Part shown: positions 14,717 through 14,871 of the stretch, piece by piece | Layout of the letters: each line of letters begins with the position of its first letter | Numbering within the stretch: the first letter of the stretch is position 1 | Assembly: GCA_001795165.1 (NCBI GenBank) | Contig: MGNS01000150.1 | Location: 90,456 to 105,326, forward strand | Direction: 5' to 3' | Source: Chloroflexi bacterium RBG_16_57_11 | GTDB lineage: Bacteria > Chloroflexota > Anaerolineae > Anaerolineales > UBA4823 | DNA length: 14,871 nucleotides | Notes under the pieces: generated by a model | The model's input: only the letters and a program-made list of their open reading frames with translations | The model's database searches: none | Told to the model about the DNA's origin: nothing | Made by a program: the position numbers and the translations under genes

Positions 14717-14871
14717 CTAATTCCACATGCGAGGTCCTGGTGACTTCCCGGTCTCATCAAGCCACAGGCAGGGCAGTTTCAGAGGCAATTCCAAAAGATC
14801 GGATAGCGTGTATTGCGCGGCCGGATGGTGCGAACCGTTCTGGCTGATCCACAGGGTGGTGAACCCAATCT
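14717..14871 (-). CDS. C-terminal end of a probable HAD-type hydrolase
   Basis: The last 50 codons of a gene that enters from the right edge, ending in TAG at 14717-14719. The visible protein begins IGFTTLWISQNG, continues with AQYTLSDLLELP and ends SPGPRMWN. A Gly-Phe/Met-x-T-x-W-I/V strand followed by a Leu-rich 'SDLLEL' helix is the usual C-terminus of HAD phosphatases (the GxxTxWV...DLxEL pattern). The other two frames on this strand contain stops. It ends 15 bases before the CoA-transferase ATG and is on the same strand, so it probably belongs to the same operon. The family call rests on this short tail only. Confidence 0.45.
   Translation of the reverse strand, partial: IGFTTLWISQNGSHHPAAQYTLSDLLELPLKLPCLWLDETGKSPGPRMWN

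Noticed and set aside
1..14871. CRISPR arrays, insertion sequences, tRNA or rRNA genes
   Set aside because: No regularly spaced repeats, transposase-like proteins, terminal inverted repeats or tRNA-like folds were seen; gaps between genes are all shorter than about 140 bases.

Overview
The window looks like a stretch of a moderately GC-rich bacterial chromosome. The style of the proteins suggests Chloroflexota (Anaerolineae-like): a YqeC-MocA fusion, an ECF ATPase with an atypical signature motif, and an S41 protease with a short N-terminal anchor. There is no rRNA, tRNA or marker protein to settle this, so the assignment is an inference. Nearly everything is on the minus strand and tightly packed. 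Only one gene, a lipoprotein, is on the plus strand. I see no mobile element, CRISPR array, tRNA or rRNA.

Read in the direction of transcription (right to left), the first block runs from 14871 to 9586. It holds the tail of a probable HAD-type hydrolase, a CoA-transferase alpha-type subunit, a nucleoside hydrolase, and a complete ECF-type uptake transporter: substrate-binding S protein, EcfT, and two ATPases. Overlaps and short gaps suggest co-transcription of most of it. The nucleoside hydrolase beside a dedicated ECF module suggests import and breakdown of a nucleoside-like compound, but the substrate cannot be read from the sequence. Oddities here are the lost LSGGQ signature in one ATPase, an Asn in place of the usual catalytic His of the nucleoside hydrolase, and a CoA-transferase alpha subunit with no beta subunit beside it.

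The second block (9446 to 5946) holds a secreted or anchored S41 C-terminal processing protease, a YugP-type membrane zinc peptidase, and two overlapping TrkA-type potassium-regulatory proteins with no channel gene in the window. It meets the plus-strand lipoprotein gene (5200-5949) tail to tail with a 4-base overlap at the stops.

The third block (5066 to 1) starts at a good TATAAT box. It encodes a molybdopterin-binding subunit of the xanthine dehydrogenase family, a fused YqeC-MocA cofactor-maturation protein, a second MocA-like nucleotidyltransferase, a receiver-only response regulator, and the N-terminal part of ThpR (RNA 2',3'-cyclic phosphodiesterase). The first three form a coherent set: a molybdenum hydroxylase and the proteins that mature its cytosine-dinucleotide, and possibly selenium-containing, cofactor. 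The FAD and iron-sulfur partner subunits are not in the window.
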